From Bacillota bacterium (GTDB taxonomy: Bacteria > Bacillota > Clostridia > Caldicoprobacterales > Xylanivirgaceae), in the NCBI GenBank assembly GCA_023621995.1, contig JAMOAB010000175.1, forward strand, positions 62,001 through 126,000: a stretch of DNA of 64,000 nucleotides. The letters are read 5' to 3'. The notes under the pieces were generated by a model. It was not told the DNA's origin. It did no database searches and saw nothing but the letters and a program-made list of their open reading frames with translations. Position numbers and translations under genes: made by a program. Below, piece by piece: positions 1-8,364 of the stretch; positions within the stretch are counted from its first letter, which is position 1; every line of letters starts with the position of its first letter.

Positions 1-10
1 GTAGCCTCCC
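1..10 (-). promoter_or_regulatory. Probable ribosome-binding site of a gene beginning left of the window
   Basis: Read on the minus strand, the first ten bases contain GGGAGG followed by CTAC. This is a strong Shine-Dalgarno sequence whose start codon would fall just outside the window. A gene downstream of the RpiR regulator in the same direction is inferred, but none of its coding sequence is visible. Confidence 0.35.
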
Positions 11-79
11 CTATTTCCCAATAATGTATTTCACTATGTTCATTACTATAATTCCTCTTATATATGCATTTATGCACAT

Positions 80-946
80 TCATTCTCCTTCTTTACTTAC
101 ATATACATTATAGTCATTCCATATTTTTTCTAGTTTCGAAAAATTCGCCGAAATACTTTCTTTGTGTTTTAAGCTTATAGCTACTATTAGTGCATTTATA
201 AGGCTTAAAGGTGCCACAAGCGAGTCTACAAAAGATGCCATATCACTGCGAGCTAATAGCGTATGATCGGCATAGGCAGTAAGGGGAGATAGATACGTAT
301 CAGTAATGGCAACAATCTCAACTTTCTTCCCTTTCGCAAATTCCATAGCTTCTATTGTACGGCTAGCATACCTAGGAAAACTTATGCCTATTAATATGTC
401 TCCTTTTTTTATATGCATAAGCTGTTCAAATATATCATTTACTCCTGATGTAACAATACGCACATTGCTAAACATAAAACTTAGATAATATCCCATAAAT
501 TCAGCTAGTGGTGCTGCACTTCTCATTCCTAGTACATATATATTATCTGCCGCAAAGATTCTATCTACAACCTGTTCAAAGGCATCATTATCGATCTCAT
601 CAATGGTCATACGGATATTATTCATATCTGCCTTTAGAACACTTTTTAACACCATAGATTGATCTAAATCGGATGTCATCTCTATTCTTTGCACTGTAGT
701 AAGTTTATTGCGCACTAGCTCCTGTAGTGCCTTTTGTAGACTAGGATAACCGTCATAATTTAAAGCATTTGCAAACCTAACTACAGTTGATTCGCTAACA
801 CCAACTTTTTTACCCAGTTTAGAAGCTGTCATAAATGCCGCTTTATCATAGTTGTTAAGTATGTATTCTGCAATCGACTTGTGTCCTTTACTCATATCTT
901 TATAGTGGGTATTTATCCGATATATTAAGTCCTGATTACCTTGCAT
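80..946 (-). CDS. MurR/RpiR family transcriptional regulator
   Basis: This is a 288-residue regulator with the two-domain RpiR layout. An N-terminal HTH_6 helix-turn-helix occupies about residues 1-77, with the segment GVSESTVVRFANALNYDGYP typical of the family. A SIS sugar-phosphate-binding domain covers about residues 110-260 (GMRSAAPLAEF, then GISFPRYASRTIEA). Regulators of this family sense phosphosugars and usually control amino-sugar or sugar-catabolic genes. AGGAGGGC sits just before the ATG. A strong ribosome-binding site at the left edge suggests it leads an operon running off the window. The effector cannot be told from the sequence; the GH20 hexosaminidase 16 kb away is a possible but unproven target. 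Confidence 0.9.
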   Translation of the reverse strand: MQGNQDLIYRINTHYKDMSKGHKSIAEYILNNYDKAAFMTASKLGKKVGVSESTVVRFANALNYDGYPSLQKALQELVRNKLTTVQRIEMTSDLDQSMVLKSVLKADMNNIRMTIDEIDNDAFEQVVDRIFAADNIYVLGMRSAAPLAEFMGYYLSFMFSNVRIVTSGVNDIFEQLMHIKKGDILIGISFPRYASRTIEAMEFAKGKKVEIVAITDTYLSPLTAYADHTLLARSDMASFVDSLVAPLSLINALIVAISLKHKESISANFSKLEKIWNDYNVYVSKEGE

Positions 947-979
947 GGTAGCCCTCCTAAAACCAAAGCATTTGATAAT

Positions 980-1007
980 ATTCTACCATATATGACCTGC
1001 TTTGCAA
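980..1007 (-). promoter_or_regulatory. Candidate vegetative promoter of the RpiR gene
   Basis: On the minus strand TTGCAA is followed after 16 bases by TAGAAT, ending about 34 bases upstream of the regulator ATG. This fits a housekeeping sigma-A promoter; spacing is one base under the optimum. Confidence 0.4.
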
Positions 1008-1081
1008 ATATGAATATAAAACTATTACATTATAATTTACCACCTGTTTACAAATAATACTTTATAAAAGGAGGATATGGT

Positions 1082-1720
1082 TTGATACAAATTGACGATG
1101 CAGGAAGTGGTAGCTTGGTCGGAGGTACATGTATAGGAGCTATTAGAATAGAGACAGGGGAATTTTACTATAGTTTTATTCCATTAAAATATTATAGAGA
1201 TCATCTTTTTCGTTCTAAACAGTATTTGGATAAGACAAATCAAATAGTTTTCAATCTATTAGATAAATTACAAGTAAATCAAAGTGAAACTATACAGATT
1301 TGTCAAGGATACATGTTTGACAAAGCTAGAGATTCCTTAAAAGAAAGAGGATATTCAATAATAAGTACGAGTATAGGAAATCCCCTCCAAGACATTATTG
1401 AAACTACGTTTCAAAATTATGCTTTAAACTTGGGGGTTCCTATACAATATGCTAAATATACGAAATACCCCTTCCATTTCCATAGAATTTTAAGATGGGT
1501 TTATGCAGATTACCAGAATAGAGCAAGACTGTGTAAAACCGGTTGGAAAAGTTGGAAAAAATATGGATATCTTAACCCAAATATCTATTATGATACTCTA
1601 GACACAGATAATTATATTTGCTTAAAATGCGGAAAAATCATAACTCAAGGTAGTAAAGTAAAAGTTTTGCAATATTTCAGTAATTGTAGAAATATAATAT
1701 ATCTCCATCATTCATGTTGA
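1082..1720 (+). CDS. Conserved hypothetical protein, possible RNase H-like fold (orphan plus-strand gene)
   Basis: This 212-residue protein is the only convincing plus-strand gene. It starts at TTG: AAGGAGG lies seven bases upstream, and the earlier ATG runs into a stop after two codons. The N-terminus, IDDAGSGSLVGG followed by a beta-rich stretch, resembles the first strands and acidic residue of RNase H-like folds (compare the DEAGRG motif of RNase HII), but this is only a resemblance. A middle segment is rich in aromatic and basic residues. The C-terminus carries Cys-X2-Cys (YICLKCGK) and two later cysteines, NCRN and a terminal HHSC, which could form a zinc site. It is monocistronic and flanked by its own terminator. 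I do not recognise a function. Confidence 0.75.
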   Translation: MIQIDDAGSGSLVGGTCIGAIRIETGEFYYSFIPLKYYRDHLFRSKQYLDKTNQIVFNLLDKLQVNQSETIQICQGYMFDKARDSLKERGYSIISTSIGNPLQDIIETTFQNYALNLGVPIQYAKYTKYPFHFHRILRWVYADYQNRARLCKTGWKSWKKYGYLNPNIYYDTLDTDNYICLKCGKIITQGSKVKVLQYFSNCRNIIYLHHSC

Positions 1721-1732
1721 AAAACTTTATAA

Positions 1733-1763
1733 GAGGAGGTGTTGTGAAACCTCCTCCTATTTT
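1733..1763. terminator. Bidirectional rho-independent terminator
   Basis: An 8-bp GAGGAGGT/ACCTCCTC stem with an 8-base loop lies between the convergent orphan gene and the OadA-type gene. The plus-strand copy is followed by CTATTTTT; the minus-strand side has a weaker T-rich tail, so it best serves the plus-strand gene. Confidence 0.7.
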
Positions 1764-3160
1764 TACACTGGGTGAATTTGATTTTTTCTGTCAAGCATTG
1801 TACTATCTATTTTATATTTCTCTGCCTGCCTATATTGGAAATAATTAATTGCCACTTGTGGAAACAGAGCATATGACAGTATGTCTTCATCCTGCTCTAT
1901 ATATTCCTTTATCTCTTCTTTATATTTAGCAAGGGCAGGCTCTAAAAGATCTGCAGGTCGACATTCAATTACTTCCTCATCTCCTATTATCTTTTCTTTT
2001 ATCTCTTTACTTATAGGTGCTGGTGGTTTACCATATTCACCACGTACATAGGCCTTAGTCTCTTTTGTAATCATTTTATACCTCTCACCCATTATAACAT
2101 TTAATACAGCCTGTGTACCTACTATCTGGCTAGTAGGAGTAACAAGGGGTGGATAGCCTAAATCTTTTCTAACCCTTGGTACCTCCTTTAATACTTCATC
2201 ATACTTATCTAGCTTATCTTGTTGCTTTAACTGAGACACCAAATTAGATAGCATACCACCAGGCACTTGATATACTAAAGTATTTACATCTACAGCCAGC
2301 ACCTTAGGATCCATAAGTCCGCTTTCTATATATCTATCTCTAAGAGGTTTGAAATAGTCAGCAATTTCATTTAATAAGGTTAAATCATAGCCCGTATCAT
2401 ACTCGCTTTCCTGCAAAGTTGCCACAAGAGGTTCTGTAGGCGGTTGCGAAGTCCCCATAGCCATAGGCGATATTGCACAATCTACTATGTCTACCCCTGC
2501 TTCTATGGCCTTTAAATAAGTCATGGAAGCTACACCACTTGTATAATGTGAGTGAAGTTGTATAGGTACTTTAACAACCTTTTTCATCTCCGTTATCAAT
2601 TCGTAGGCATAGTAAGGTGTCAAAAGTCCTGCCATGTCCTTCAAACATATAGAATCTGCTCCCATGTCTTCTAACCTTTTTGCAGTCTGTATATAATGCT
2701 CTGTGTCATGTATTGGACTAATTGTATAGACAACTGTTGCCTGTGCGTGAGCTCCTGCCTTTATAGTAGCATCTAGAGCACATTCAATATTTCTTATATC
2801 GTTAAGGGCATCGAAAATCCTTATTATATCTATACCATTGTCTACAGCGCGATTGACAAATTCCCTTACAACGTCATCAGGGTAGTGTTTATAACCTAAT
2901 AAATTTTGTCCTCTGAGTAACATTTGAAGTTGTGTATTTTTTGCCACTTTTCGTATCTTTCTAAGCCTTTCCCATGGATCCTCATTTAAAAATCTGAGGC
3001 AAGAATCAAAGGTTGCCCCTCCCCATACCTCAAGAGAATGGTAACCTACTTTATCTAATAACTCTATTATGGGCAACATTTCATCAGTAGTCATACGAGT
3101 TGCAATTAGAGACTGATGGGCATCTCTAAGGGCTGTTTCGGTTATCTGTACTTTTGCCAT
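1763..3160 (-). CDS. oadA: Oxaloacetate decarboxylase alpha / transcarboxylase 5S-type carboxyltransferase subunit
   Basis: This 465-residue protein has an HMGL-like TIM-barrel carboxyltransferase domain (about residues 4-265) followed by a PYC_OADA conserved domain (about 290-440). Expected metal and active-site elements are visible: R12-D13 in TALRDAHQS, K174 in the ICLKDMAGL segment (the lysine carbamylated in pyruvate carboxylases), and H203/H205 in QLHSHYTSG. Unlike full-length OadA it lacks the C-terminal biotinyl domain; that domain is encoded separately in the same operon. This matches the 5S subunit of transcarboxylase and the PycB/OadA short forms, which exchange CO2 between biotin and pyruvate/oxaloacetate. 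AGGAGG precedes the ATG. It is last in the operon, after a palindrome-bearing 162-base gap. Confidence 0.9.
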   Translation of the reverse strand: MAKVQITETALRDAHQSLIATRMTTDEMLPIIELLDKVGYHSLEVWGGATFDSCLRFLNEDPWERLRKIRKVAKNTQLQMLLRGQNLLGYKHYPDDVVREFVNRAVDNGIDIIRIFDALNDIRNIECALDATIKAGAHAQATVVYTISPIHDTEHYIQTAKRLEDMGADSICLKDMAGLLTPYYAYELITEMKKVVKVPIQLHSHYTSGVASMTYLKAIEAGVDIVDCAISPMAMGTSQPPTEPLVATLQESEYDTGYDLTLLNEIADYFKPLRDRYIESGLMDPKVLAVDVNTLVYQVPGGMLSNLVSQLKQQDKLDKYDEVLKEVPRVRKDLGYPPLVTPTSQIVGTQAVLNVIMGERYKMITKETKAYVRGEYGKPPAPISKEIKEKIIGDEEVIECRPADLLEPALAKYKEEIKEYIEQDEDILSYALFPQVAINYFQYRQAEKYKIDSTMLDRKNQIHPV

Positions 3161-3213
3161 ATAGCATCCTCCTATTTTAGTTTACACATTTATACAATAT
3201 TCACTCTGTAGTA

Positions 3214-3247
3214 TCCGATATTGATTATTTAAATAATCAATATCGGA
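3214..3247. repeat. 34-bp perfect palindrome upstream of the OadA-type gene
   Basis: Each half is 17 bases, TCCGATATTGATTATTT and its exact complement, with no loop. It lies 54 bases upstream of the start at 3160 and 75 bases below the end of the beta-subunit gene. No T-run follows on either strand, so a simple terminator is unlikely. A dimeric repressor operator or an mRNA processing hairpin is possible. Confidence 0.8.
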
Positions 3248-3322
3248 CATCAAAACATATTAATAAATTTATTCATGAACTTAGACTAAGCTTCATAGTT
3301 TTAAATTTGATTAATAGATATA

Positions 3323-4465
3323 CTAGCTAAACATTGTAAGAAAAATACCAGCGACAATTGCTGATCCAATCACGCCTGCAACATTGGGCCCCATAGCATG
3401 CATGAGAAGAAAATTCTCGGGATTCTCCTCTTGTCCAACCACCTGCGCAACTCGAGCAGCCATAGGTACAGCAGATACACCTGCCGCTCCGATTAATGGG
3501 TTTATCTTTCCTTTTGAAAGTTTATACATAAGTTTACCCAATAAAAGTCCTCCTATAGTTCCACTCGCAAAAGCAATAAGGCCCAATGCAATTATCTTTA
3601 AAGTATCAGGTGTTAAGAATTTTTCAGCACTTGCCGTCGCTCCAACTGTTAACCCTAAAAATATTGTAACAATATTTATAAGTTCGTTCTGTGCTGTCTT
3701 ACTAAGCCTATCTACCACTAAACTCTCTCTAAAAAGATTACCTAACATGAGCATACCAAGTAGTGTCCCAGCAGACGGAACCAACATAGTACCTATGATG
3801 GCAACAGCAATGGGAAATACTATCTTTTCAAGCTTCGAAACAGGCCTTAACTGTTCCATCACTACTGATCGTTCTTCAGTAGTAGTAAGTGCCTTCATTA
3901 TAGGAGGCTGTATTATTGGAATAAGGGCCATATATGAATAAGCGGCAACAGCAATTGGCCCTAAAAGTTCAGGTTTGAGCTGGGATGTCACGAGTATAGC
4001 AGTTGGTCCATCGGCACCGCCAATAATACCTATGGCTGCAGCAGCCTGTTCATCAAACCCTAATAACCTAGCCAATAAAAATGCTACAAATATACCAAAC
4101 TGAGCTGCACCACCTAACAGTAGGCTTTTAGGATTGGCAATTAAAGGTCCAAAATCAGTCATAGCACCTATCCCCAGAAATATAATAGGGGGATATATAC
4201 CCTTTTCCACACCTTGATAGATGTAATAAAACAGACCACCAACCTTGCCATCTTCAGGTTCAGCCATAAGCCCTGTAAGTGGCAAATTGACAAGTAACAT
4301 ACCAAAAGCTATAGGTAAGAGTAATAGTGGCTCATATTCTTTTTTTATTGCAAGATATATGAGTATACAGGCAACTAGTATCATAACACCCTGTTGCCAT
4401 GTTATGTTCAAAAAACCAGTGTCTTGAATAAAAGCTGTTAATATATCTGAAAATGATCTTGTCAT
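3323..4465 (-). CDS. Sodium ion-translocating decarboxylase beta subunit (OadB/MmdB/GcdB family)
   Basis: This 380-residue polytopic membrane protein has about ten hydrophobic segments. It is the beta subunit that decarboxylates carboxybiotin and couples this to sodium export across the cytoplasmic membrane. The family signature GGADGPTAI appears near residue 150, and a second conserved polar region, [14 protein letters not shown], lies near the C-terminus; both correspond to regions implicated in sodium binding in OadB. Length matches the usual 370-430. It lies 26 bases after the biotin-carrier gene, so the two are almost surely cotranscribed. Whether the pump uses methylmalonyl-CoA or another acyl-CoA depends on the alpha subunit at 5456-7006; the beta subunit alone does not say. 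Confidence 0.93.
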   Translation of the reverse strand: MTRSFSDILTAFIQDTGFLNITWQQGVMILVACILIYLAIKKEYEPLLLLPIAFGMLLVNLPLTGLMAEPEDGKVGGLFYYIYQGVEKGIYPPIIFLGIGAMTDFGPLIANPKSLLLGGAAQFGIFVAFLLARLLGFDEQAAAAIGIIGGADGPTAILVTSQLKPELLGPIAVAAYSYMALIPIIQPPIMKALTTTEERSVVMEQLRPVSKLEKIVFPIAVAIIGTMLVPSAGTLLGMLMLGNLFRESLVVDRLSKTAQNELINIVTIFLGLTVGATASAEKFLTPDTLKIIALGLIAFASGTIGGLLLGKLMYKLSKGKINPLIGAAGVSAVPMAARVAQVVGQEENPENFLLMHAMGPNVAGVIGSAIVAGIFLTMFS

Positions 4466-4491
4466 TTATTTAAACCCCTTCCCTCCTACGT

Positions 4492-4902
4492 CTATTCAAT
4501 TGAAAATAATAGCTCACCTGCATCTACTGAAGCTCCTTTAGATGTATTGATTGTAGCTATTTTCCCATCTTTTGGCGACATGATTTCATTTTCCATCTTC
4601 ATTGCTTCAAGTATACACAAAACTTGACCCCTCTCCACTGTATCGCCGACATTCACATTTATATCAAGTATTGTACCTGGCATAGGAGCCTTTACAGTAG
4701 TTGCTCCAGAAGGGACCTTACTCGAACTTTCCGTATTATTTATACCAGATGCTATATCTGAAGGTACTACTGATTGGTCTAGCTTAGCATTTTGATTTTG
4801 CACAGATGGTTGTATATTATCAGATTGGGTCACATCGTTTGTAACCTCTTCTACTTCAACTTCATAAGAATTTCCATTAACTGTTACTATAAACTTTTTC
4901 AT
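4492..4902 (-). CDS. Biotin carboxyl carrier protein (MmdC / 1.3S-type)
   Basis: This 136-residue carrier has a short N-terminal beta segment (1-20), a flexible Ser/Asn/Gln/Pro-rich linker (about 21-65) and a C-terminal biotinyl domain (about 68-136). The biotin attachment motif EAMKMENEI is intact with the acceptor lysine at K102, and the domain opens with KAPMPGTI as usual. It carries the CO2 group between the carboxyltransferase subunit(s) and the membrane beta subunit. AGGAGG precedes the ATG. It replaces the biotin domain missing from the 465-residue OadA-type protein two genes downstream, so it could serve two carboxyltransferases. Confidence 0.93.
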   Translation of the reverse strand: MKKFIVTVNGNSYEVEVEEVTNDVTQSDNIQPSVQNQNAKLDQSVVPSDIASGINNTESSSKVPSGATTVKAPMPGTILDINVNVGDTVERGQVLCILEAMKMENEIMSPKDGKIATINTSKGASVDAGELLFSIE

Positions 4903-4926
4903 ATTTTTTCCTCCTATCTATATACA

Positions 4927-4943
4927 GGCTTTTTCAAAAAGCC
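4927..4943. repeat. Small hairpin in the gap between the delta and biotin-carrier genes
   Basis: GGCTTTTT and AAAAAGCC flank one base in an otherwise featureless 135-base intra-operon gap. With so short a loop it may act as an mRNA processing or stability element. No function is shown. Confidence 0.4.
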
Positions 4944-5037
4944 ACTTTGCTTATCAATTGTATTTTATGCTTTCTATAAAGTTTATTACAAGCCTTAAAC
5001 TCCAAATAATTTCTCTCTACTAAAACATTAAGAAACT

Positions 5038-5412
5038 TTATCTTCGATTTAATAGTTGCTCTCTTCTGCCTATTTGATTCCACTTAGGAGTACTAGCAGG
5101 TATATGTTTAATACTTTTTATTTTAAATGGCTGTTCATAGTCGTCTAGCATACTCGCTATAGCCGCACTGATGACTGCCACTAGCTCATCATCGGCTATT
5201 TGACTGTTGTCATCGTTGTCATCATTTGATGATGCACTATCTACAGTATCAATAGATTTTTTGGTAGTAGCAGTCTCTTTATTTCTATCACCACTTAATA
5301 GTTTATGCATAATTTCCACCACCAGTATAAGCAAAATAAGGGCAACGAGAGTTATTCCCAAGCCAAGGATTAATACCTGTAGACCTTCTCCTAAACTTTC
5401 ACCTACGTTCAT
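5038..5412 (-). CDS. OadG/MmdD-type delta (gamma) chain of sodium-pump decarboxylase
   Basis: This 124-residue protein has one N-terminal transmembrane helix (about residues 10-33, LQVLILGLGITLVALILLIL), a charged Ser/Asp-rich linker and a conserved C-terminal segment (about 78-120, VAVISAAIASMLDD then IKSIKHIP). OAD_gamma/MmdD proteins have this structure; they hold the soluble carboxyltransferase on the membrane beta subunit. I chose the ATG at 5412 because GAGGTG lies six bases upstream; the in-frame GTG nine bases earlier is part of that ribosome-binding site. Its place between the carboxyltransferase and biotin-carrier genes matches methylmalonyl-CoA decarboxylase operons. Confidence 0.88.
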   Translation of the reverse strand: MNVGESLGEGLQVLILGLGITLVALILLILVVEIMHKLLSGDRNKETATTKKSIDTVDSASSNDDNDDNSQIADDELVAVISAAIASMLDDYEQPFKIKSIKHIPASTPKWNQIGRREQLLNRR

Positions 5413-5428
5413 ATTTTTCACCTCTTAA

Positions 5429-5461
5429 TTAGCATATATTAGACATTAGCATATATTAGAC
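5429..5461. repeat. 16-bp direct repeat spanning the mmdA stop codon
   Basis: TTAGCATATATTAGAC occurs at 5429-5444 and again at 5446-5461, one base apart. The second copy contains the stop codon of the carboxyltransferase gene. It looks like a recent slippage duplication. Confidence 0.8.
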
Positions 5462-7006
5462 TGGAAAATTACCATGTTTTTTAGCAGGTCTATTTTCTCT
5501 CTTCCCTTCAAGAACTTGTAACGCCCCTATAAGATAAGGCCTTGTACCTTGAGGTTCAATTACATCGTCTATATAACCACGAGCAGCAGCTATATAAGGA
5601 TTGGCAAACTTTTCCCTGTATTCATCGATCTTTTGTTGCCTAAAGCTTATTGGATCTTCTGCAGATTGTATCTCTTTTCTGAATATTATATTAGCTGCAC
5701 CATCTGGACCCATAACTGCTATTTCTGCTGTAGGCCATGCATATACCCTATCTGCACCTAGATGTCGACTGCTCATAGCTATATATGCGCCACCATATGC
5801 TTTGCGGAGTATTACGTTGAGTTTGGGAACAGTTGCCTCTGAATAGGCATACAGTAATTTTGCTCCGTGTCTAATAATGCCACCATGTTCTTGATCAACT
5901 CCAGGTAAATAGCCTGGTACATCGGTAAATGTTATAATCGGAACATTAAAAGCATCACAAAATCTTATAAATCTAGCAGCTTTGTCAGATGCGTCTATAT
6001 CAAGACAGCCTGCCTTATGTTTAGGCTGGTTTGCCACTATACCAACTGATCTGCCATCTAATCTAGCAAATCCAATAACAATATTAGGAGCAAATAGCGG
6101 TTGAATTTCAAAAAAATCACCGTTGTCTACTACCCTAATTATTACATCCTTAACATCATATGATTTGTTAGGATTATCAGGTATTATCTGATTTAAATCA
6201 GGTGACAATCGGTTGGGATCATCATTAGTCTCCATAACTGGAGGATCTTCTAAATTGTTCTGTGGAATAAAACTTAAAAGCTTCCTAATTGCATCAAAGC
6301 ATTCATCTTCTGAACTACTAGCAAAATGGGCAACTCCACTTTTTTCGGTATGGGCAGCTGCACCTCCTAATGCGTCTGCACTCACTTCTTCTCCTGTAAC
6401 AGCCTGTACAACCTGGGGACCCGTTATAAACATCTTGCTTATATTATCTACCATGAATATAAAATCCGTCAGCGCAGGTGAATACACTGCTCCCCCAGCG
6501 CAAGGACCAAGTATTACAGAAATTTGAGGTATAACACCTGAGGCTAAAGTATTACGAAAGAAGATTTCTCCATAGCCTCCCAATGCATCTATGCCTTCTT
6601 GTATCCTGGCTCCACCTGAGTCGTTGATACATATGATAGGACATCCCATCTTCATTGCCTCGTCCATGATCTTAGTTATCTTTTTTGCATGCATTTCACC
6701 AAGTGAGCCACCAATAACAGTAAAATCCTGAGAATAGATATATACTGGTCTGCCATTTATCGTGGCATAGCCTGTTACTACACCTTCACCGGCAGCTCTC
6801 ACTTCGTCCATTCCAAACTCCACCGATCGATGTTTTATAAGCATATCGGTTTCAATGAAACTATCAGCATCTACCAATCGGGCAATTCTCTCTCTTGCAG
6901 TTAGTTTGCCACTCTCATGCTGCTTTTTTATCTTTTCATCGCCTCCACCTTTATAAACTTCTTCTTTTGCTGCTTTTAATTGATCAATCTTATCTCTACT
7001 ACTCAT
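5456..7006 (-). CDS. mmdA: Acyl-CoA carboxyltransferase (methylmalonyl-CoA decarboxylase alpha / 12S-type)
   Basis: The 516-residue protein has two crotonase-like carboxyltransferase halves and belongs to the MmdA/PccB/transcarboxylase 12S group. CoA-binding and oxyanion-hole glycines are visible in CINDSGGARIQEGIDALGGYG (N-half) and in the RKAYGGAYIAMSSR region (C-half). It transfers CO2 from an acyl-CoA, most probably methylmalonyl-CoA, to the biotin carrier. The ORF extends 40 codons further upstream, but the ATG at 7006 is the start: GGAGG sits seven bases before it and the sequence then begins MSSRDKIDQLKAAKEE, like its homologues. It leads the five-gene operon. Propionyl-CoA carboxylase beta is the main alternative; the membrane subunits favour a decarboxylase. 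Confidence 0.92.
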   Translation of the reverse strand: MSSRDKIDQLKAAKEEVYKGGGDEKIKKQHESGKLTARERIARLVDADSFIETDMLIKHRSVEFGMDEVRAAGEGVVTGYATINGRPVYIYSQDFTVIGGSLGEMHAKKITKIMDEAMKMGCPIICINDSGGARIQEGIDALGGYGEIFFRNTLASGVIPQISVILGPCAGGAVYSPALTDFIFMVDNISKMFITGPQVVQAVTGEEVSADALGGAAAHTEKSGVAHFASSSEDECFDAIRKLLSFIPQNNLEDPPVMETNDDPNRLSPDLNQIIPDNPNKSYDVKDVIIRVVDNGDFFEIQPLFAPNIVIGFARLDGRSVGIVANQPKHKAGCLDIDASDKAARFIRFCDAFNVPIITFTDVPGYLPGVDQEHGGIIRHGAKLLYAYSEATVPKLNVILRKAYGGAYIAMSSRHLGADRVYAWPTAEIAVMGPDGAANIIFRKEIQSAEDPISFRQQKIDEYREKFANPYIAAARGYIDDVIEPQGTRPYLIGALQVLEGKRENRPAKKHGNFPV

Positions 7007-7159
7007 TCGAAAACCTCCAGACTTAAAAATGGTTATATCTTTATATTGTAAAATTATAAAATAAAACAACTCTACCCCTGTTTCTAAGAATTCTACATAA
7101 AGCCCGTTTTTCCTCCTTAAAAACAATAAATATTTAATTTAAATTTTGGTTATACTATA

Positions 7160-7621
7160 TTAAGAGCATGAGCAACTAGATCTCTTAAAAAAATACTCCA
7201 AATTTATATAGATAGTATTATATTTAGTAATATCATTAACTATAGTATCACCCAAGTGTATATCCGGCTTCAGAATGTCGCTACAATATTCTCGAAATCC
7301 AATACCTTTAAATGTCTCAAATTGCCCTTTTTTTTCTATAAACAGTAGTTTCACTCCATCTAGATCTAATATATGCATCAAAGATCTAACTAAACCATCT
7401 TCATATGTTTTACAGGCATAGTGATCTTTTAAAATCAATTGCTGTATCATTGCTCCATCACCATCTATATAGCCACTAACACCGCCCTTTAAAACCCCAT
7501 CTAGTTCCATAATTGCTCCAAATTTTTCTCCCTTTGAATCTACTGTCAATAATGGTTTTAATGCCTCGTCATTATATATTATATCTAAATCCTTTAGTAA
7601 TAATCTCCTAAAAATAAGCAT
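7160..7621 (-). CDS. GNAT-like acetyltransferase, divergent
   Basis: This is a 153-residue protein. The strand-helix pattern GGVSGYIDGDGAMIQQLILKD, then a helix, then VKLLFIEKKGQFETFKGIGF resembles the second half of a GNAT fold, including the usual C-terminal G-F strand. The acetyl-CoA loop motif is weak, so I rate this as a fold-level guess. The ORF opens at a GTG at 7639, but the GAGGAG overlapping the rluB stop lies ten bases before the ATG at 7621, which I take as the start. It is translationally coupled to rluB. The C-terminal end RSSCSCS is unusual in carrying alternating Ser/Cys. Confidence 0.55.
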   Translation of the reverse strand: MLIFRRLLLKDLDIIYNDEALKPLLTVDSKGEKFGAIMELDGVLKGGVSGYIDGDGAMIQQLILKDHYACKTYEDGLVRSLMHILDLDGVKLLFIEKKGQFETFKGIGFREYCSDILKPDIHLGDTIVNDITKYNTIYINLEYFFKRSSCSCS

Positions 7622-7635
7622 ATATGTCGAACTCC

Positions 7636-8346
7636 TCACGTATTGTTCTTTAAATAATTAACTTCTTCTTCCGTCAAATGCCTCCACTTACCTGATTGTA
7701 AATCACCTAATGATATGTTAGCTATTCTAACCCTTTGTAATGATATAACACTATGCCCAATAAAGTCAAACATCCTCCTTATCTGTCTATTCCGCCCTTC
7801 TTTTAAAATTACCTTAATGTGTGATTTTTCTTTATATTGTCTTATAAGTTCTACAGTAGCTGGCCTGGTCTTTTGATTATCTAAATCTATTCCCCATCGT
7901 AATTTATCTATGTCAGCTCTGGAAGGTACTCCTTCCACCTCAACATAATACTCTTTAGGTATATTATATTTAGGATGGGTCAATTTATAGGCAAAGTTCC
8001 CATCATTGGTAAGTAATATAAGTCCTTCACTTTCATAATCAAGTCTGCCTACAGGGTATAGCCTGCCAAAATCATCGTCTATAAGATCGATCACTGTAGG
8101 ACGTCCAAATTGGTCTCTAGCAGAACTTATATAACCAACAGGTTTATTGAGAGCAATATATATTTTCTGTGTCTGAATGGCTATTATCTTACCATTAACT
8201 TTTACAATATCTTCTTTAGGATCAACTTTTACACCCATATCGGTCACAATATATCCATTTACACTAACTTTTCCTTCTTTGATCATAGTTTCACATTTCC
8301 TTCTTGAAGCCACACCACAATGTGCCATATATTTTTGCAACCTCAT
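7636..8346 (-). CDS. rluB: 23S rRNA pseudouridine synthase RluB-type
   Basis: This 236-residue enzyme has an N-terminal S4 RNA-binding domain (about residues 1-60, RLQKYMAHCGVASRRKCE) and a pseudouridine synthase domain (about 62-230). The catalytic-aspartate motif GRLDYESEGLILLTNDG is intact, as is the GRNRQIRRMF motif. The length and S4 domain match the RsuA/RluB/RluE/RluF group; in this position after dacB and scpAB the Bacillus equivalent (ypuL) is RluB. It modifies 23S rRNA in helix 89 in known members. It starts 18 bases after dacB ends. Confidence 0.92.
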   Translation of the reverse strand: MRLQKYMAHCGVASRRKCETMIKEGKVSVNGYIVTDMGVKVDPKEDIVKVNGKIIAIQTQKIYIALNKPVGYISSARDQFGRPTVIDLIDDDFGRLYPVGRLDYESEGLILLTNDGNFAYKLTHPKYNIPKEYYVEVEGVPSRADIDKLRWGIDLDNQKTRPATVELIRQYKEKSHIKVILKEGRNRQIRRMFDFIGHSVISLQRVRIANISLGDLQSGKWRHLTEEEVNYLKNNT

Positions 8347-8364
8347 AATACATTTTCACCCTTT

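Noticed and set aside
306-488. Plus-strand frames opposite minus-strand genes, for example here and at 3384-3941, 14669-15265 and 36712-37431
   Set aside because: They lie antisense to well-supported genes, lack ribosome-binding sites and have no family features.
7007-7159. Biotin or cobalamin riboswitch before mmdA
   Set aside because: The AT-rich leader shows no B12-box or other recognisable aptamer; only a plain TATAAT without a clear -35.
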